Both the position numbers and the translations under genes were made by a program. This document shows positions 34,173-45,910 of a DNA stretch of 64,000 nucleotides, piece by piece (the stretch's first letter is position 1; every line of letters begins with the position of its first letter). Origin of the DNA: Glebionis coronaria (lineage: Eukaryota > Streptophyta > Magnoliopsida > Asterales > Asteraceae); contig CM046882.1 in NCBI GenBank assembly GCA_025667525.1, positions 500,932,292 to 500,996,291 on the forward strand, written 5' to 3'. The notes beneath the pieces were generated by a model, which did no database searches, was not told the origin of the DNA, and worked only from the letters and a program-made list of their open reading frames with translations.

Positions 34173-37100
34173 ATATTCAATGTTGCACACCAGTCCTTGA
34201 ATGGATTATCCGCGAACTGCTTCCCGTTGTCCGATGTGATTTCTCATGGTAAGCCAAAACGGCATACGATGTTCTCCCAAACAAACTTTTTAACTTGTTT
34301 TCCTGTGATGGATTTGACTGCCTTGGCCTCTATCCAACGTGTAAAGTAGTCCATTGTGACAATCAAGAACTTAACTCCCCCTGCAGCTACGGGAAAAGGT
34401 CCTGCAATATCGATCCCCCACTTATATAATGGCCATGGGGATGTAATGGGTGTAAGTTCCTGCTGCGGATGTCGTGGTACTGGTTTGTGCACTTGGCAAT
34501 CACTGCACTTGCGAATCATGTCGTGCGCATCCCTATGCATAGTAGGCCAATAATATCCTGTGCGTAGAGCTCGGGCCACTACGGATCGGGGATCCACGTG
34601 CATGTCACATAACCCTTCATGTATCTCACTGATCACATAAGTAGCCTGGCGTGGCCCAACACACCGCAACCACGGCTGCAAGAAAGAGCGCTTGTAAAGA
34701 ATACCTTCTCGAAGCTCGAAGTGCTGCGACTTCCTTCTGATGCGCCGTGCCGCTTTTTCCTCGTCTGGAAGGGTTTCATTAGTCAAATAGTTGACGATCG
34801 GGGTCATCCATGTAGGTCCATCTTCCTCAACTATAGCTGCGACTTCCCTTTCTGTTATAGACTTTTCCTTGAGTATTTCCACCAAGACTTGCTTGGATAA
34901 GTGGGCGAAACTTGTAGACGCGATCTTGCTAAGAGCGCCAGCCTTCTTGTTTTCACCTCTTGGTACCTGCTTGATAGAAAACTTGCGGAAAGCCGCGATG
35001 AGTGACTTGACTTTCTCCAAGTATCGAACCATGTTATCCTCCTTAGCTACGTTTTCTCCCAGAATGTGGTTCGTGACAAGCCGTGAGTCCACGTAGGCCT
35101 CAAGGTTGCGGACTCCCATTCTAGCGGCGATTTTTAAACCCGCAATCAACGCTTCATATTCTGCCTCATTGTTGGTGGTTGTGAACTCAAAGCGCAGGGC
35201 GTACGTAAACTCCATCCCTTCCGGATTCGTAAGGATGAGACCAGCTCCTGATCCATCCGTACATGAAGATCCGTCCGTAAATAATACCCATGGTTCTGCT
35301 GGAGTTTCGTCTTGTTTTACGATTGGTCCCTCTTCATCCGGCTTCTCTATCAAGAAATCCGCCAAGATTTGTCCTTTAACAGCCGTCCTTGGTCTATAAG
35401 ATATGTTGTGTTCTCCCAATAGAATGCTCCACTTTTGTAGCCTACCAGCCACATCTGGTCTAGAGATGACTTGTTTTATTGGTTGATCAGTAATAACTAC
35501 AATTGGGTGCGCCTGAAAGTACTGGCGCAACCGTTTCATAGCAAACACTAATGCCAAAACCAACTTTTCCATGGAAGAATAATTCAACTCCGGCCCTTGT
35601 AGTGTTCTACTTATAAAGTAGACCGGAGTTTGGACTGTGTCCCTATCCGTCATGAGTACCGCACTTATTGCTCCATGTATGGCTGATAGGTACATGATGA
35701 GCTCCTCCTTGGGCCGGGGAGCTACGAGCATGGGGAGAGATGCAAGGTGCTGCTTGAGTTGACCAAAGGCTTCCTCAGCTTCCTTTGTCCACCGGAAGTC
35801 TCCCTTCTTAATGCACTTCTTGAGTGTTTTGAATAGGGGGAGTGACTTCTCTGCGGACTTTGATAAGAACCTGTTTAGCCCGGCTAACTTCCCATTTAAG
35901 GATTGCACCTCTTTTCGTGTTTGAGGGGATGGTAATTGTATTACTGTGTCCGTTCTTTCTGGGCAAGGCTTGATGCCGTTTGGATCAATCATATATCCGA
36001 GGAACATTCCTTCCGTTGCCCCAAACGTGCATTTCTTTGGATTTAGCTTCATATTAATCCTCCTCAATGTGTCAAACATCTCTTGGACGTCTCGGAGAAG
36101 TGCATCCTCCGTATGACTTTTGATGACTAAATCATCAACATAGACCTCCAGGTTGCGGCCTATCTGTGAATCGAAGGCTTTGTCAACAAGCCGCTGATAT
36201 GTTGCCCCGGCATTCTTTAGTCCAAATGGCATTTTTGTATAACAGTATACGCCTTGACTAGTATGAAACGTCGTTTTCTATACGTCCTCTTCCGCCATCT
36301 GGATCTGGTGGTATCCTTTATATGCATCTAAGAAGCACTTAAAAGGATATCCACATAGGGATTCCACCTTCCAGTCGATCTCCGGTAACGGGTAGCAGTC
36401 CTGTGGACATGCTTTGTTAAGATCCGTGAAATCCACGCACATGCGCCAGCTCCCATCATGCTTTTTGACCATGACTGGGTTGGATAACCACTCGTGGTAG
36501 TATACCTCGCGCATGATACCTGCATCCACTAATTTCCGTACTTCACCCAATATTACTTGGCTGCGCTCGGGTGCCTGACCGCGCTTCTTTTGCTTAACGG
36601 GAGGATATCCCTGGCGGATTTGGAGCTTATGTTCTGCTATCGCACGCGGTACGCCCGTCATATGCTTGGGCTCCCATGCGAATACATCTAAGTTTTCCTT
36701 CAGGAGAGAGCACATGGCCCTCTTGCCGCTAACCGAGAGTGTTCCCCCTATGAATACCTCTTGTTCCGGGTAATCAGGATGGATTGCCACCTTCCAATTG
36801 GGAGGTGGTGATCCGTCTTTGGGAGGAACGGGTGGAACCGGTGTTGTCACGACATGACACTCGGATGCTGGTATGATTGTGTTATAGATAGTGACAATTC
36901 CTCCTTCCACAGGGAATTTGATCATCCCATGTGCCTTGGAGGGTACTGCCCGTATGACCAGGATACATGGTCTGCCTATGATCCCATTGTATGGTGAGTG
37001 TGAGCGTATCACCATGAAGTTCATCCACGCCGTGGTGGAGTGCTCTTCATTCCCAATGGTTACAAGCAGCCGTAGCTGTCCTATTGGCCAAATGGTGTCT

Positions 37101-37636
37101 CTAATAAAACCGATGAGCGGCGCCGTGGCCGGTACTAATTGGCTTCTTATTTCCGGTCATAACTGTACGAAACAGTGTTCGTATAGTACTTCTGCTGATG
37201 ACCCTCCATCTACGTACATACGGCGGACATTGTGTGTTCCAATGCTTATCTCAATAGTGAGAGGCGCATCAATCACATCACTTGCCGTGATGGGAGGGAA
37301 TGAGATTTCTCTGCCGTGTGAAAATTTTTGACTAATTTTCTGCCTTGTGCATTCGATCATGTATATAGTTGAAGGTTTGTCCTTTTGGGGATCCTTCTTG
37401 TCATACTTCTTGTTGTCTTTTCCATCCTTCCAATCCTTGACCAAATGCTTGAGTTTGCCTGACTTGATCAGTAACTCAATGTGCTTCTTGAGCTGGATAC
37501 ATTCCTCAGTACCATGGCCCTTGTCGTTGTGGAATTCACAGAAGTGATTTCCTTGACGACGGTCCAGCGGAGTCGTCATTGGGGGAGGTCTCGTGAAATT
37601 TGCCCCTTCCGTCAGCAAGATCTCCCGGTAGGACAT
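34173..37636 (-). pseudogene. pol: Gypsy-B pol: protease, RT, RNase H, archaeal-type RNase H, integrase (few stops, split by Athila-1)
   Basis: Gag tail and protease: 37636-37157, then in frame to about 36900. The RT fingers/palm (LDAY motif) end in an in-frame TAG at 36278-36280. The next 662-residue frame (36232-34244) holds YVDD at residues 31-34, the RNase H1 region, and a second RNase H (D320, E358, D382 as plausible catalytic residues). It also holds the integrase zinc domain (H..H..CSDC) and the first catalytic Asp (GIDIAGPF). An in-frame TGA at 34244 precedes the second Asp (SDNG). The sequence breaks at 34173 where Athila-1 sits and resumes at 20304. TGA at 37157 is at a codon that is CGA in Gypsy-A. 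Confidence 0.92.
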
Positions 37637-37732
37637 CTTTAGGGGAGTAAATTTGTCCTCCGGCCGTCCTCCTTTGTTTTGGCTCTTGTAATCTGAGCCC
37701 CTCCCACTGCTCTGGTTGTTTTGACCGCCTGA

Positions 37733-39220
37733 CTATCTCCTGGACTGGTCGTTCGATCGATAGCTGTTTCCTTTTGAAGGATAGGCCGCGGCTACCGCGG
37801 TTTCTCCCTCTATGAAGTTTCTGATCCTTTCCATGAGGTTGTCATAACTCTTCGGACGCTTGTCATTGAGACGTCTGATTAACTCCCTGTCTTTTATGGC
37901 GTGTATATAATCGGAAATTTTCAAAAGTTCCGGCATTGTCTTTGTGCGTGTGCACTCGTCATTGAAGCGTTCAGTGAAGGCCTCCGTAGACTCCCCTGGT
38001 CGTTGCTTGATGGTTGCCAATGAGATCGGGTCCCTATTATACTTCTTTCGTTGAGTATAATTATTCTTGAACGCAGTACGTAGTTCAGTGAAGCTATCAA
38101 TACTTCACAGAGGAAGTCCCTCAAACCAATCACGAGCATTGCCTATCAAGGTTGAATTGAACATTTGCCACCATATAGGCATGGGCCATCGTTCAATTTT
38201 CGCCTGCATGTCAAATATCTTTAGGTGATCATCCAGATCACCGGTCCCATCATAAGTCTTGACACACGCCGGCATGCGACGCTTTGTATCCTCAGAGTAA
38301 TTCCGTATGCGAAGAGTGAAAGGATCTTCCCTGGGATCTGCCCATGGACGGGTGAGACTAGGGTCACACCACGGGCGGGAAAGATCTTCTGCTTCCGTAT
38401 CTCGATAATAGGGGCCGCCGTAGTACTCCTCATTGTCTGGTGGCGGTGGAGGGGTACGCCTAGGTCGCCGACGTTTGGGTGGATGGTCATCCGAATCCTC
38501 TCCTGATAGACCGGGAGAAGGGGGCGGTGCCCCATCCTTTGGCTGTGGACCGCTCTTGTGAGAAGAGCTAGGAGCCTTCTTCCCGGTATTCATCCCGTCC
38601 CACACGCTCGGGCGGCGATTAGTTCCGGTTAGCTCCAGATCTGGTCGTTCGGGTAAACCGTCAGACCTCTCTCCCTCCTCCCGGGATTGTATTAGTTCCT
38701 GCATGAGATGATCCCCTATGCGTTCGAACACACTCCTGGGTTGGGGGGTTTCCTCAAAGAGGATTCGCTCCTGAGGTCATGTCCTTTGCTTCCTCTGAAT
38801 TTGAGGATAAGTGCTTGGTCCGGCACTGCCAAAGTTGAGCCTAGATTAGAGGTCCCTCCATAGGTTCAACCTGGATGCAATTCCTGGGAAGATCCTCTCG
38901 AAGTTCTGCGTGAGAACTCGAGTGAGATCTTCCTTACTAAGTGGTTCGACCTCCACTTCTTCCTCAGTCGATGGTTTGCGCTACTCCTAGTTAGGGGGGT
39001 TGGGCGCACTCCCTGGATCAGGGTTATCCAAGGTCGAAGTAGGTGGTGAAGTGCCAATGATCGTGCTTGTCATACCCATGGACTGAAGGCCACTTCGGTT
39101 GTTTGGTCCGCCAGCCTGGTGGCTTGGGGATCGATTGGGAATGAGTATCCCTTCCCCTTGGGACTTCCGATTTCCAGGATTTGTGTTCCTAGGGTTTCCG
39201 TGCGGATGCCCCTTCGTCAT
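37733..39220 (-). pseudogene. gag: Gypsy-B gag (disrupted)
   Basis: The start at 39220 (ATG) is the first one after the PBS. The N-terminal part (39220-38866) is Pro/Gly/Asn-rich and frame-shifted. 38731-38105 holds a Pro-rich linker and the gag core with NARDWFE, ending in TGA where Gypsy-A has CGA. 38020-37733 continues the core (YNRDP is just upstream) and ends in TAG. The zinc-knuckle-like end is in the next frame segment (about 37570). Confidence 0.85.
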
Positions 39221-39262
39221 TGAGAATTCGAGATGAGATTTTGCTCTATCTTAGTATAATGG

Positions 39263-39280
39263 TCCCACGGATGGCGCCAA
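39263..39280 (-). other. Gypsy-B primer binding site
   Basis: TTGGCGCCATCCGTGGGA on the minus strand, identical in type and position to the Gypsy-A site. Confidence 0.75.
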
Positions 39281-39282
39281 CT

Positions 39283-39916
39283 TGTTGATACAAAAGTTGG
39301 GTGATCCTTGCTAGACCCGAATTAGGCTTAATTCGGGTTGGCTGGACTCCGGCTCCTGCACCAAGTGAATTATCTGGTTGGGATCCTGCACACTAAACAA
39401 CACGCGTTAGGCTTACCGTGGGAATGTTTCCCACGATTAGACTCTGGCGTGAGAGTAAGTAATCGGTTAGGGTTATAGGAATCGGATGAGTTGAGAGTAT
39501 GTAGAATGTAATACCTTTGTGGAATACTTGGGGTTCCTTATATAGGCAGTGAAACCCTAATGGGCTGTCACTGATGCTTCGGCCCCAAGGAAAGGATAAT
39601 CACCAGATTTAGATTGATTGTTATCTTCTAATTATGGTGAGTGAATATCCTCCCCTTTGGGATAAATCCTAATCATAGTAGGAGTATGATTCTGTCTAAC
39701 CCTGCACCGGGCATGCCAGGCCGTGGGCCGCACACGTGTGTGTGGTTACTGTTCATCCAAGCCCATAAGCTTAAATAACATTATTCCCACCCATTCGTGA
39801 TGGGCCGGATACGGGTAGTACCCGTGGGCCGGGTTCATGACCCGGCTAGGGACTATACGTCATCATGGCCTGTATGAATGCATCCCTTATTTTATGATGT
39901 CACTCTGAATCCTACA
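39283..39916 (-). repeat. Gypsy-B 5' LTR (634 bp)
   Basis: On the minus strand it starts TGTAGGATTC and ends TATCAACA, so it has TG...CA ends. A minus-strand TATATAAG word lies near 39537-39545. It aligns with 15992-16636. Confidence 0.88.
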
Positions 39917-40648
39917 TTTATATTTTTTGTACAAGATTTTTTATATCAAACTTTCAAAAAAAATAAAAATATGTATCACCTACTAATACTCATGGTGATC
40001 GACCTTTGTCGACTTACTGAATGGCTAACGTCGAACAAAATGTAATGTCATTTAGCAATAACGCTACACGCCACCTCAGTCGAGGTCGATCGCCAAAGAC
40101 GGAGCTAAAGAATGTCATGTGGGTGCCCAGGAATGTCCTGTGGGTGCCCATGACACTTATGGATTTTTTCGATTTACTATGAATTTAGAAAAAACACCGA
40201 TTTTTTTCAAATATATCTTATATGTACCCGGTGCTTTGAAATGAGTTTCCGGTCTTATTTAGTACTATATTTAAAAAAATTTAAACTCTATTATGTTATA
40301 AAGTTTAAAAAGATTTGTACCTTCGGTCGTATTTTGTTCTGACTTCGTCCCTATCGATCGCACCTCTTACGCATAAGAGCTCAGACTCCAAACTACTTTA
40401 TATAATTATTTTTCTAACATAAATTTTATTTTATAAAACCGGTCGCGACGGTGTTACAAAGGAATCGGTCGACCGAATTTGAGAACGTCAGTCGTCCGTG
40501 TTGCCACGGCCGATTTAAATCAGTCGACCCTTCGAATTCGGTCACATACACGATCTATTCAAACGCAACTTCAGTTTAACTTTTAGCTTTATATATTTCA
40601 AAAATATATATTTAAATGTAAACACTTAATCCTATAAGTACACAACTC
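39917..40648. other. Unassigned AT-rich interval
   Basis: No gene or recognisable element. It contains a two-copy tandem of about 21 bp around ATGTCATGTGGGTGCCCA (40112-40153) and several words of the type GTCGACC / GGTCGAC at 39990-40540. Confidence 0.5.
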
Positions 40649-41103
40649 AGTGTTGTCAAAATCCCGATTTGAATCTTAAGATTTTACGATATTCTAAAGC
40701 AAAAATGATCCGGTTCTTACGTAGGATCTTTGCATGCTTAAGATTTTATAAGATTCCGATTTTGATCACATTATCTTAGGATGTACTATGATCCGATCTT
40801 ATTTTTTCTCGAACGACAAACAAAAAATTACAAATTTATACGTTCTATTTGTATAATCTAAAAAACAACGTGTAAATCTTCTTACACATTTCATAATCAT
40901 AATTTAGGACCACATTTTTATGAAATATTCTTATAATTTTTGTGTTTACGATGTATGTTAATTTGTAAATTTGTGAAATACTGCACAAACTACTAAGAAA
41001 ATTATATTATAGTAGGATCTTACGATCCTGATCCTACTTTACGATCTCGATCTTGAAAAGACGAAAACGATCTTAGATAAGATCCCGATTTTGAAAACCT
41101 TGA
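40649..41103. mobile_element. MITE-like inverted-repeat element (candidate)
   Basis: The left end GTTGTCAAAATCCCGAT and the inverse of the right end GTTTTCAAAATCGGGAT are similar inverted termini about 450 bp apart. The interior is rich in GATCNTA-type words in both orientations. No ORF and no clear target duplication. It could instead be a chance inverted repeat. Confidence 0.4.
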
Positions 41104-41177
41104 CACAACCCATTAAACCATTTTCTCATACTTTCTAAATTTGATTTTACATCAATATATTTCTATACCATATAAAA

Positions 41178-41540
41178 ATGGGTTCAAACCAACCGTGGAC
41201 TCCCGATGAGGAGTTAGCTTTGTGTAAGAAAAAGTAAAAAAACGACAACGTTTTGGTCGAAGGTAACCGAGAACTTTCATAACAAAATGGGTGATCAAAA
41301 AAGAAGTTATGACTCCGTAGATGATTATTCCTAAAGTTAGTAAATTTTTATTCGATATACAGTAGTGTCTTACTTATGCATCCAAATAAGGCTTCTAAAG
41401 AAGTTGTCTATCAAAAAGCTGCAATCGAAATATCACACTCTTTTATCATTCAGATTCCATTCTACGAGTGTCAGAAAGTTTTAAAATAGCATCCCAAATG
41501 AAACGATGTTGAAATGACACAGTTTCTTAATCGGGGAGTT
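41178..41540 (+). pseudogene. Decayed SANT/Myb-like (Harbinger- or host-type) protein fragment
   Basis: A short reading frame starts MGSNQPWTPDEELALCK and is broken by stops. Further on, FHNKMGDQKRSYDSV and a later piece FQIPFYECQKVLK keep the order seen in plant Myb/SANT-like proteins associated with PIF/Harbinger transposons and with host genes. Stops and frame changes show it is dead. Family assignment is from memory of conserved spacing only. Confidence 0.4.
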
Positions 41541-41597
41541 TAAGTTTTAAGTTTTACTATTATTCCTACTATTTTATACAACTCATATTTATATTAT

Positions 41598-41612
41598 AAC
41601 ATATTATTAGTA

Positions 41613-41660
<48 letters not shown>

Positions 41661-41720
41661 TATTATTATAATCACTTTATTATTATTGTTATTATTATTT
41701 TATATTTTTTATTATTATTA
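41598..41720. repeat. (ATT)n microsatellite at the 3' tail of LINE copy 1
   Basis: A nearly pure ATT run at 41612-41660 with flanking imperfect units. It follows the 3' end of the minus-strand LINE remnant, as a short-repeat tail would. Confidence 0.8.
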
Positions 41721-41745
41721 ACATCACTTCATTAGAATAATAGGA

Positions 41746-42625
41746 TTACAAGAAATTAGTGGGAAGCCGAGATACTATAAGGGCTCCCACTCCTTTAGCA
41801 ATAGCGAAACCGATCCTATTAAAAACATGAACAATAGCACACGCTCCAATTTCCTGAATAATTGATAACTTTTGAATCCGTTTCAGCAATGTAACTGCGT
41901 CCCCCTCTAGTTCCCCCAAAGAAGAGAAAGAAAATGGGAGGAACCCATATCCAATATCTGCACACTTAGTCCCATACTTAGCACGTTTACGTTTTACGAC
42001 ATCGACCACAACGCGACCGGGCATAAAATTTGCCATCCCGGATTGCGTTAAAGGTGAAGATCCAGTCAAATCCACACACACGTCCAACCCTCCGTCCCAT
42101 GAGTAAAGTAGCATATCTGCTGGTCGAAGCGGTTTGTCACTCCCTCCGTCCAACCCGATCTCAACTTCCTTACCAACTGAAATCCCCCGAACAATAACAT
42201 ATGTCGACAAGGGTATCACGCACAATATTATGAAGGTGTTTGATACCAACAATCCCATCACATGATACATCATGATCTCCATAAGTAAAAACCCTTGAGC
42301 AAGCAGAACAGGGTTTCGAGACAGAAAATAAAGGGATACCCAAACGATAATACTGAACACAACGGTAGGTATTACTGTTCATAGTTTGTCCCAACCCAGA
42401 AATAGGAACCACGCTAAGCCAGTGTGAGGAGTGATCCTCTCTTTGGGATTTCCATAAGGCCATCTGACGAGGAGATAAGGAAAACGCGAATTCCGCATTT
42501 TTAGTAATCCTTGTGAAATATATATCTGCCATTTTCTTCATGAGTTTAGGGGCAAGAATCTCACTTGGGCCTAATGCATCATCAAAATTAGGCCCAGAAG
42601 CTACAATACCAGTATGTCGAATAAT
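41746..42625 (-). pseudogene. LINE-type reverse-transcriptase protein, C-terminal remnant, copy 1
   Basis: Overlapping frames 42541-42170 and 42360-41746 give a continuous homologous C-terminal region with one frameshift near 42200-42260. It has a Cys/His cluster (CSACSRVF ... GDHDVSC) typical of the zinc-binding end of plant non-LTR RT proteins. Coding similarity begins abruptly at 42625 (RHTGIV), suggesting 5' truncation, the usual outcome of LINE insertion. It ends RLPTNFL at 41746. Confidence 0.6.
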
Positions 42626-42683
42626 AAGATTTACAAAAAATTAGTGGGAAGCCGAAATATTATTATTATTATTATTATTATTA

Positions 42684-42739
<56 letters not shown>

Positions 42740-43170
42740 GACACTAATTGTGCCCCCACTCGTTTTTTAATAGAGCAACTTAATCTATGGAAGATAAATG
42801 TGCCACTTTCAATATTATTTGAGTGACTAATAGAAAGAGACTTTATGCGTGAAAGTGTCTCAAGAGCATCCTTTTCAAATTCCCCGAACGTGGAGAAAGT
42901 AAATGGGATGAACTTGTATCCGTTTTCCGCACATTTTGACGCATACTTCTTTTTTTTCTTTTCTACTACATCGCGTAATGCTACCCCCGGGGCCCAGGAA
43001 TTTGCCCCCATACCAACAAAAGAAGAAACTCCAGTCACATCTAAACATACATCTTTACCTTAAATCTAATTAAATAGTAAAAGTTCTGTGGGTCGTAGAT
43101 ATTTCCCATCCTCCAAGACAAAAACCTATTGGAGCCTCCTTACGTACCATAATCTCGACTTTGGAACATA
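42626..43170 (-). pseudogene. LINE-type C-terminal remnant, copy 2, with an internal (ATT)n expansion
   Basis: The same protein end as copy 1 (VDVTG-type segment through LPTNFL), head to tail with it. The frame 43038-42631 contains a run of about 27 residues, nearly all Ile, encoded by (ATT)n at 42658-42738 between GAQLVS and RLPTNFL. Upstream of 43038 the homology continues with frame breaks to about 43165. The element is cut by the Copia-2 LTR at 43178. Confidence 0.6.
42658..42738. repeat. (ATT)n microsatellite inside LINE copy 2
   Basis: 81 bases of ATT units with one GTT interruption, in frame with the surrounding LINE coding sequence. Confidence 0.95.
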
Positions 43171-43177
43171 TATCAAC

Positions 43178-43696
43178 TGTTGATCCCAAACTCAGATCTT
43201 AAACCTTAGCTTGTTTAAGGGTTGTGATAGAAAGAATAAATTCAATCTAACACTAGAGAAACTTTGCAACACAAAGTAACCAAACAAGATGCGGAATATA
43301 ATGTTTAGCACAAGAATAAATGTTTAAATCAAACGTTGAACTTTAATATATCATAGATATACGAATACCCTATAGTGGTATTAGGGTTACAAAACCTTAA
43401 AGTATGAAATGAAATGACTAGAGAAAGATGTGTATAACATAACAACCTAGTGAGTCCTTTTATAGCATAAGGACCCACGTACAAGATCACTACTAACAAA
43501 CTAGGAAACTATCTTGGAGTAGTTACTTAAACGCGCTATAATCTCTTCCAAGTTTATCTTAGTAGCAGGGTCTTTGACTTCCAGCAGGGGCACCAATCCC
43601 CCTGCCTTTGTTATTTAGCAGGGGGAACTTACTCTAGCAGGGGAAACTCTGACCAACTAGCAGGGGGAACTAATACTCTTATATATATTCCCAACA
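43178..43696 (-). repeat. Copia-2 3' LTR (519 bp)
   Basis: Plus-strand ends TGTTGATCCC...TTCCCAACA, the same as Copia-1. TATA-like TATAAAAG on the minus strand at 43457-43464. A purine-rich tract ACGGGAGGAT on the minus strand (43697-43706) precedes it and fits the PPT. Confidence 0.88.
43564..43670 (-). repeat. Copia-2 motif array in LTR U3
   Basis: AGCAGGGG-type units occur five times, with starts 18-34 bp apart, plus one inverted copy (CCCCCTGC) in the long gap. The offset in the LTR (386-492) equals that of the different motif in Copia-1. Confidence 0.85.
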
Positions 43697-45206
43697 ATCC
43701 TCCCGTAAACTTGTGTTTTAGCCTAAAGACAAGTTTCTGAATAAATGCTAGTTGATGAGGATGCTTACAAAGTTCCTGGCCAAAGTTGACTATACATTAA
43801 CCTTACCAAATCATAAGTAACAGGTGCTTTAGCATCTACAATCAAATCAGCATGTGCCAGCTTCTTCAAGGTCTCTTGAGTGAAAGGATAATAATGATGA
43901 TTAAGAAAATAAATACTTACACCTTCCATGGCTATCTCATAAACCCTAGAGTTGGTAAACAACTTCCAATACAACAGATTTCCCCCATTTACTGCATCAA
44001 AGATAGGATCAAACATCTCATGCTCATACATCCTGTGCATGTATTCCCAAATCACCCAATCCTTCTCTACACCATCCACAGTAGGAGGGTTTGCAGCAAA
44101 TGTCTTCTTCAAAAGCTTCCATAGGTCATCTAAGTCCTCACTATCTAAAGTTTGAAATATCATATCCAATCTTGAAAATGTCTGTGCTGTATTGTCAGAT
44201 CTTGTAAGCTTCCACCAAGACATCCCCCTGTGTTCATAAACAGCATACTCTACTATGGCATACTTCTTCCCAAACTCAGTGGGTGAGATTTCATCATTCT
44301 CTTCCACAATCAGCTGCTTATCTATTTCTTCATTGGAGGGATGCTGAGTCTCCTTAGTAACTATACCAACCTTTTCCATCCTTTTTAACCTTTTGGATGC
44401 TCTCTGTACATTGAGAACAGATCTCTCAATTCCTGGAAAAGTTGCACCTGCTTGGGATGATGCACCTGCTTGTGTTGTTCCTAATGCTGTTCCTTCGGCC
44501 TTTCTTTTTCTAGACGCCCTAGCTCTCTCTATCATCTCATTTTGCCTCCTGAGATGCTCAACCTCTTCAGGAGTGTTTATACCTAGGAAGTCATCCACAT
44601 TTGTCTCTCTTAGAACGGGTCTGACTACCTTCTCTATATCATCAAAGGTCATGTCTTTGAAGTGAGCATCATTCCACCTCTTATGTCTGTGAGCATAACC
44701 TTGTAGTGTGCCAGCCTCCCCTTTTCAGACTTCAAATATTTTTCCTTCTGAATCTGACTCACCCTTCTTTCCAGATATTCCTTTTGATATTTGAACACTA
44801 AAAGAGTCAGTTCTTACTTTTCTTTCAAAGGAGCACTCACCAACTCCTTTTCCCATTGATTTATAAATTCTTGAACATGAGGTACCCTTTCATCTAGCCC
44901 TCTATGCATGATTTCAATCTCTTTAAGCATTTATTTGGGCCTCATTTGTTGCATTCTCTGATCTTGCATGTGTAGCTCTTCTTCTTGACGTCTGAGAGCT
45001 ACATGTTCATCATATTCTTCTTGAGCCCTTAGTTATTCAAGCATTTTGTGTTTATACTTTCTCTTAGGCTGTTCAATCATTTTCCCCTTTCCCTTGTCCT
45101 TTGGATCCACTGCTAGTTTTGCTTTTGGTGCAGGTTCTCCAATTTTTATTCCCTTCTGAGCTGGTTGCCTTCTGTTCTTCCTAACAAATGTTTGAGTAAT
45201 AGGTTT

Positions 45207-45272
45207 AGCAGGGGAAGGTCTTACAGCAGGGGGATCAACCTTAGAAGGGGAAACTTTTGTAGAAGCAGGGAC
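45207..45272 (-). repeat. Copia-2 motif cluster in ORF3, second (four units)
   Basis: AGCAGGGGA, AGCAGGGGG, AGAAGGGGA and AGCAGGGAC start 18, 18 and 21 bp apart. Confidence 0.82.
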
Positions 45273-45860
45273 TTCTCCTTGTATGCCCATATTTAGCAAG
45301 GCTTGAGCAATATCTTTTGTAGCACTCCCCTTATCACTTCCTTTCTTATCACTTGTCATCTTTTCTTGTCCTAGATCCTGTCCACTAGGAAATGCATACC
45401 ACTGAGTATATTCATCTATGTTAGGAACTCCTTCCCCTTTGGAAGCATCCTCATCTGTAGATACAATAAGCTTAGGCTTTCTCCTCCCCTCCAGAGTAGC
45501 AAGTCTGGTCTCCAAATTGTTGATAACCAGACCTTGATTTTTAACAGTTTGTACAAGTTGTGCATTTTTCTCTTGCAAGCTAATGCACATATTCGTCAAT
45601 TCCAAGATGGATAGTGGTTGCAGTCTGCTCTCAACTCTAGGAGGAGATTGCTCCCCTCTTTGAGTATCACTGAGTGAGGGAGAGGACTTACTTATGGTGT
45701 CACTATACTGCTCATCCATTGGGGATAAGACAGTAGTGGCAGCCAAACCCCCAGTGTGCTCCAACCTTTTGGAGACTCTCCTCTCTGCTAATTTTGAAGA
45801 TTCACCAGGCAAGGGAGACCTGGAAAACCTGGTTTTGGTTCTCCTTTCATGTTTTGGAAC

Positions 45861-45910
45861 AGCAGGGGGTAGAGAGCTGGCAGGGGTATCATCAGTTTTG
45901 GCAGGGGAAT
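45861..45910 (-). repeat. Copia-2 motif cluster in ORF3, first (three units)
   Basis: AGCAGGGGG, GGCAGGGGT and GGCAGGGGA start 18 and 21 bp apart. Confidence 0.8.

Larger units (their letters stand above)
34173..39916 (-). mobile_element. Gypsy-B, right part: 5' LTR, gag and most of pol
   Basis: This is the 5' portion of the Tat-type element continued at 16637-20304. Gag and pol are closely related to Gypsy-A but longer and better preserved. The 5' LTR end at 39916 borders the older non-LTR DNA at 39917 onward. The five bases outside are TTTAT, but no partner duplication can be seen. Confidence 0.9.

Noticed and set aside
42631..43038. A genuine membrane protein with a long poly-Ile helix.
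   Set aside because: The Ile run is an (ATT)n microsatellite inside a dead LINE fragment.
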